Positions 63,598-64,000 of a stretch of DNA of 64,000 bases are shown piece by piece. Within the stretch, counting starts at the first letter, position 1; each line of letters opens with the position of its first letter. The position numbers and the translations under genes are program-made. The notes under the pieces are model-generated. The model was not told the DNA's origin. It did not search any database and saw only the letters and a program-made list of their open reading frames with translations. The stretch is from contig JAVBUH010000005.1 in NCBI GenBank assembly GCA_031555505.1, positions 24,179 to 88,178 on the forward strand. Direction: 5' to 3'. Origin of the DNA: JAJDIA01 sp031555505 (lineage in GTDB: Bacteria; Bacteroidota; Bacteroidia; Bacteroidales; Tannerellaceae).

Positions 63598-63763
63598 ATG
63601 AAAAGTATGCCTGTTTACTATGACTTTTACCCAACTCCTCAACCGAAAGGAAGTAACAAACGCACCAAGTACCACGCACGTGTTGTACCCACCGACACGA
63701 TCCACCAACGAGATCCGCGCCGAATCCATCAAAGCCCGCAGCATCTCCTTTCATGGGACTTTC
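63598..63763 (+). pseudogene. frameshifted, truncated HU-like DNA-binding protein gene
   Basis: From ATG 63598 (or 63607) the frame reads MPVYYDFYPTPQPKGSNKRT then KYHARVVPTDTI, the opening of the Bacteroidetes HU-like family (TIGR01201: YDFYxxPxPKGxxKxxxYHARVV). After about 63702 the family sequence continues only in another frame, TNEIRAESIKARSISFHG, so one extra base disrupts it. Similarity then stops near 63763; the remaining HU fold is missing. It lies downstream of the promoter at 63356 and the 22-bp array. Confidence 0.75.
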
Positions 63764-63833
63764 GAGATTTGCAAAAAGTCCCACGATTTGGACATGATCC
63801 GTTTGCTTTTTCTCGCTTTTTCCTGCAACCCGT

Positions 63834-63876
63834 GCAAAAAAATAAATCCCCGATCTCGTATGGAAATCAGGGATTT
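63834..63876 (-). terminator. terminator after tRNA-Lys
   Basis: AAATCCC (63844-63850) and GGGATTT (63870-63876) form the stem; on the minus strand the hairpin is followed by ATTTTTTTGC. It lies ~45 bp past the 3' end of the tRNA. Confidence 0.7.
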
Positions 63877-63918
63877 ACGTTGATTTGCTTTTTTCTTTGG
63901 TTTCTCTTGTGATCCACC

Positions 63919-63994
63919 TGGTGATTTGCCTGGGGCTCGAACCCAGGACCCCATCCTTAAAAGGGATGTGCTCTACCTGCTGAGCTAGCAAATC
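63919..63994 (-). tRNA. tRNA-Lys (UUU)
   Basis: A complete cloverleaf on the minus strand: acceptor GATTTGC/GCAAATC, D arm TAGCTCAGCAGGTAGAGCA, anticodon stem CATCC/GGATG with loop CTTTTAA (anticodon TTT), and T arm CCTGGGTTCGAGCCCCAGG. The 3' CCA is encoded (63921-63919). Confidence 0.97.
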
Positions 63995-64000
63995 TCCGGA

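Noticed and set aside
63755..63782. 8-bp hairpin GGGACTTT/AAAGTCCC as a terminator of the HU-like remnant
   Set aside because: No T-run follows on either strand.

Overview
The window is chromosomal DNA of a gut-type Bacteroidales bacterium. The best guess is Parabacteroides or a close relative; this is inferred from gene content, not proven. Evidence for the phylum: promoters of the TTG-N18-22-TAnnTTTG type, almost no Shine-Dalgarno sequences, a type IX secretion operon (porP-K-L-M-N), SusC/SusD pairs with ECF sigma and FecR regulators, and a fragment of the Bacteroidetes-specific HU-like family.

Layout. 1-3901: end of an RND efflux pump with its TolC-like partner. 3952-5602: a methyltransferase-like protein, PduO-type cobalamin adenosyltransferase and a small DUF2795 protein. 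5739-11925: the T9SS core operon. 12121-14357: typA and rpsO. 14360-15200: gene-free DNA with a long array of 12-bp dyads repeated exactly every 22 bp. 15202-28094: housekeeping and accessory genes (NagX-like, yidC, pyrG, an RmlD-like reductase with an outer-membrane barrel, a stand-alone TrpB-like enzyme, DUF3836, DUF2461, a membrane AraC regulator, a DUF3089 hydrolase). 28101-35312: patatin/BamA-like lipase, DUF362 protein, a broken glsB-like gene, and a second membrane AraC regulator flanked by two genes that share a ~60-bp upstream element.

35861-62868 is a double polysaccharide utilisation locus, all on the minus strand. PUL1 (52357 down to 35861) reads sigma, FecR, SusC, SusD, DUF3823, GH29 fucosidase, DUF4838 enzyme, then two large secreted proteins of no recognised family. 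PUL2 (62868 down to 53065) reads sigma, FecR, SusC, SusD, then two Ser-type sulfatases from their own promoter. Remnants of a GH51 arabinofuranosidase and a PAS/DUF438 protein lie at the join. Together they suggest capture and desulfation/defucosylation of a sulfated, fucosylated host or algal glycan. A DonS-like antisense RNA is predicted between fecR and susC of PUL1.

62941-64000: a second 22-bp dyad array directly downstream of a promoter and upstream of a frameshifted HU-like gene, then tRNA-Lys(UUU).

Most notable: the two phase-locked 22-bp dyad arrays, the predicted antisense RNA, the shared operator around the second AraC gene, and the two orphan PUL enzymes.
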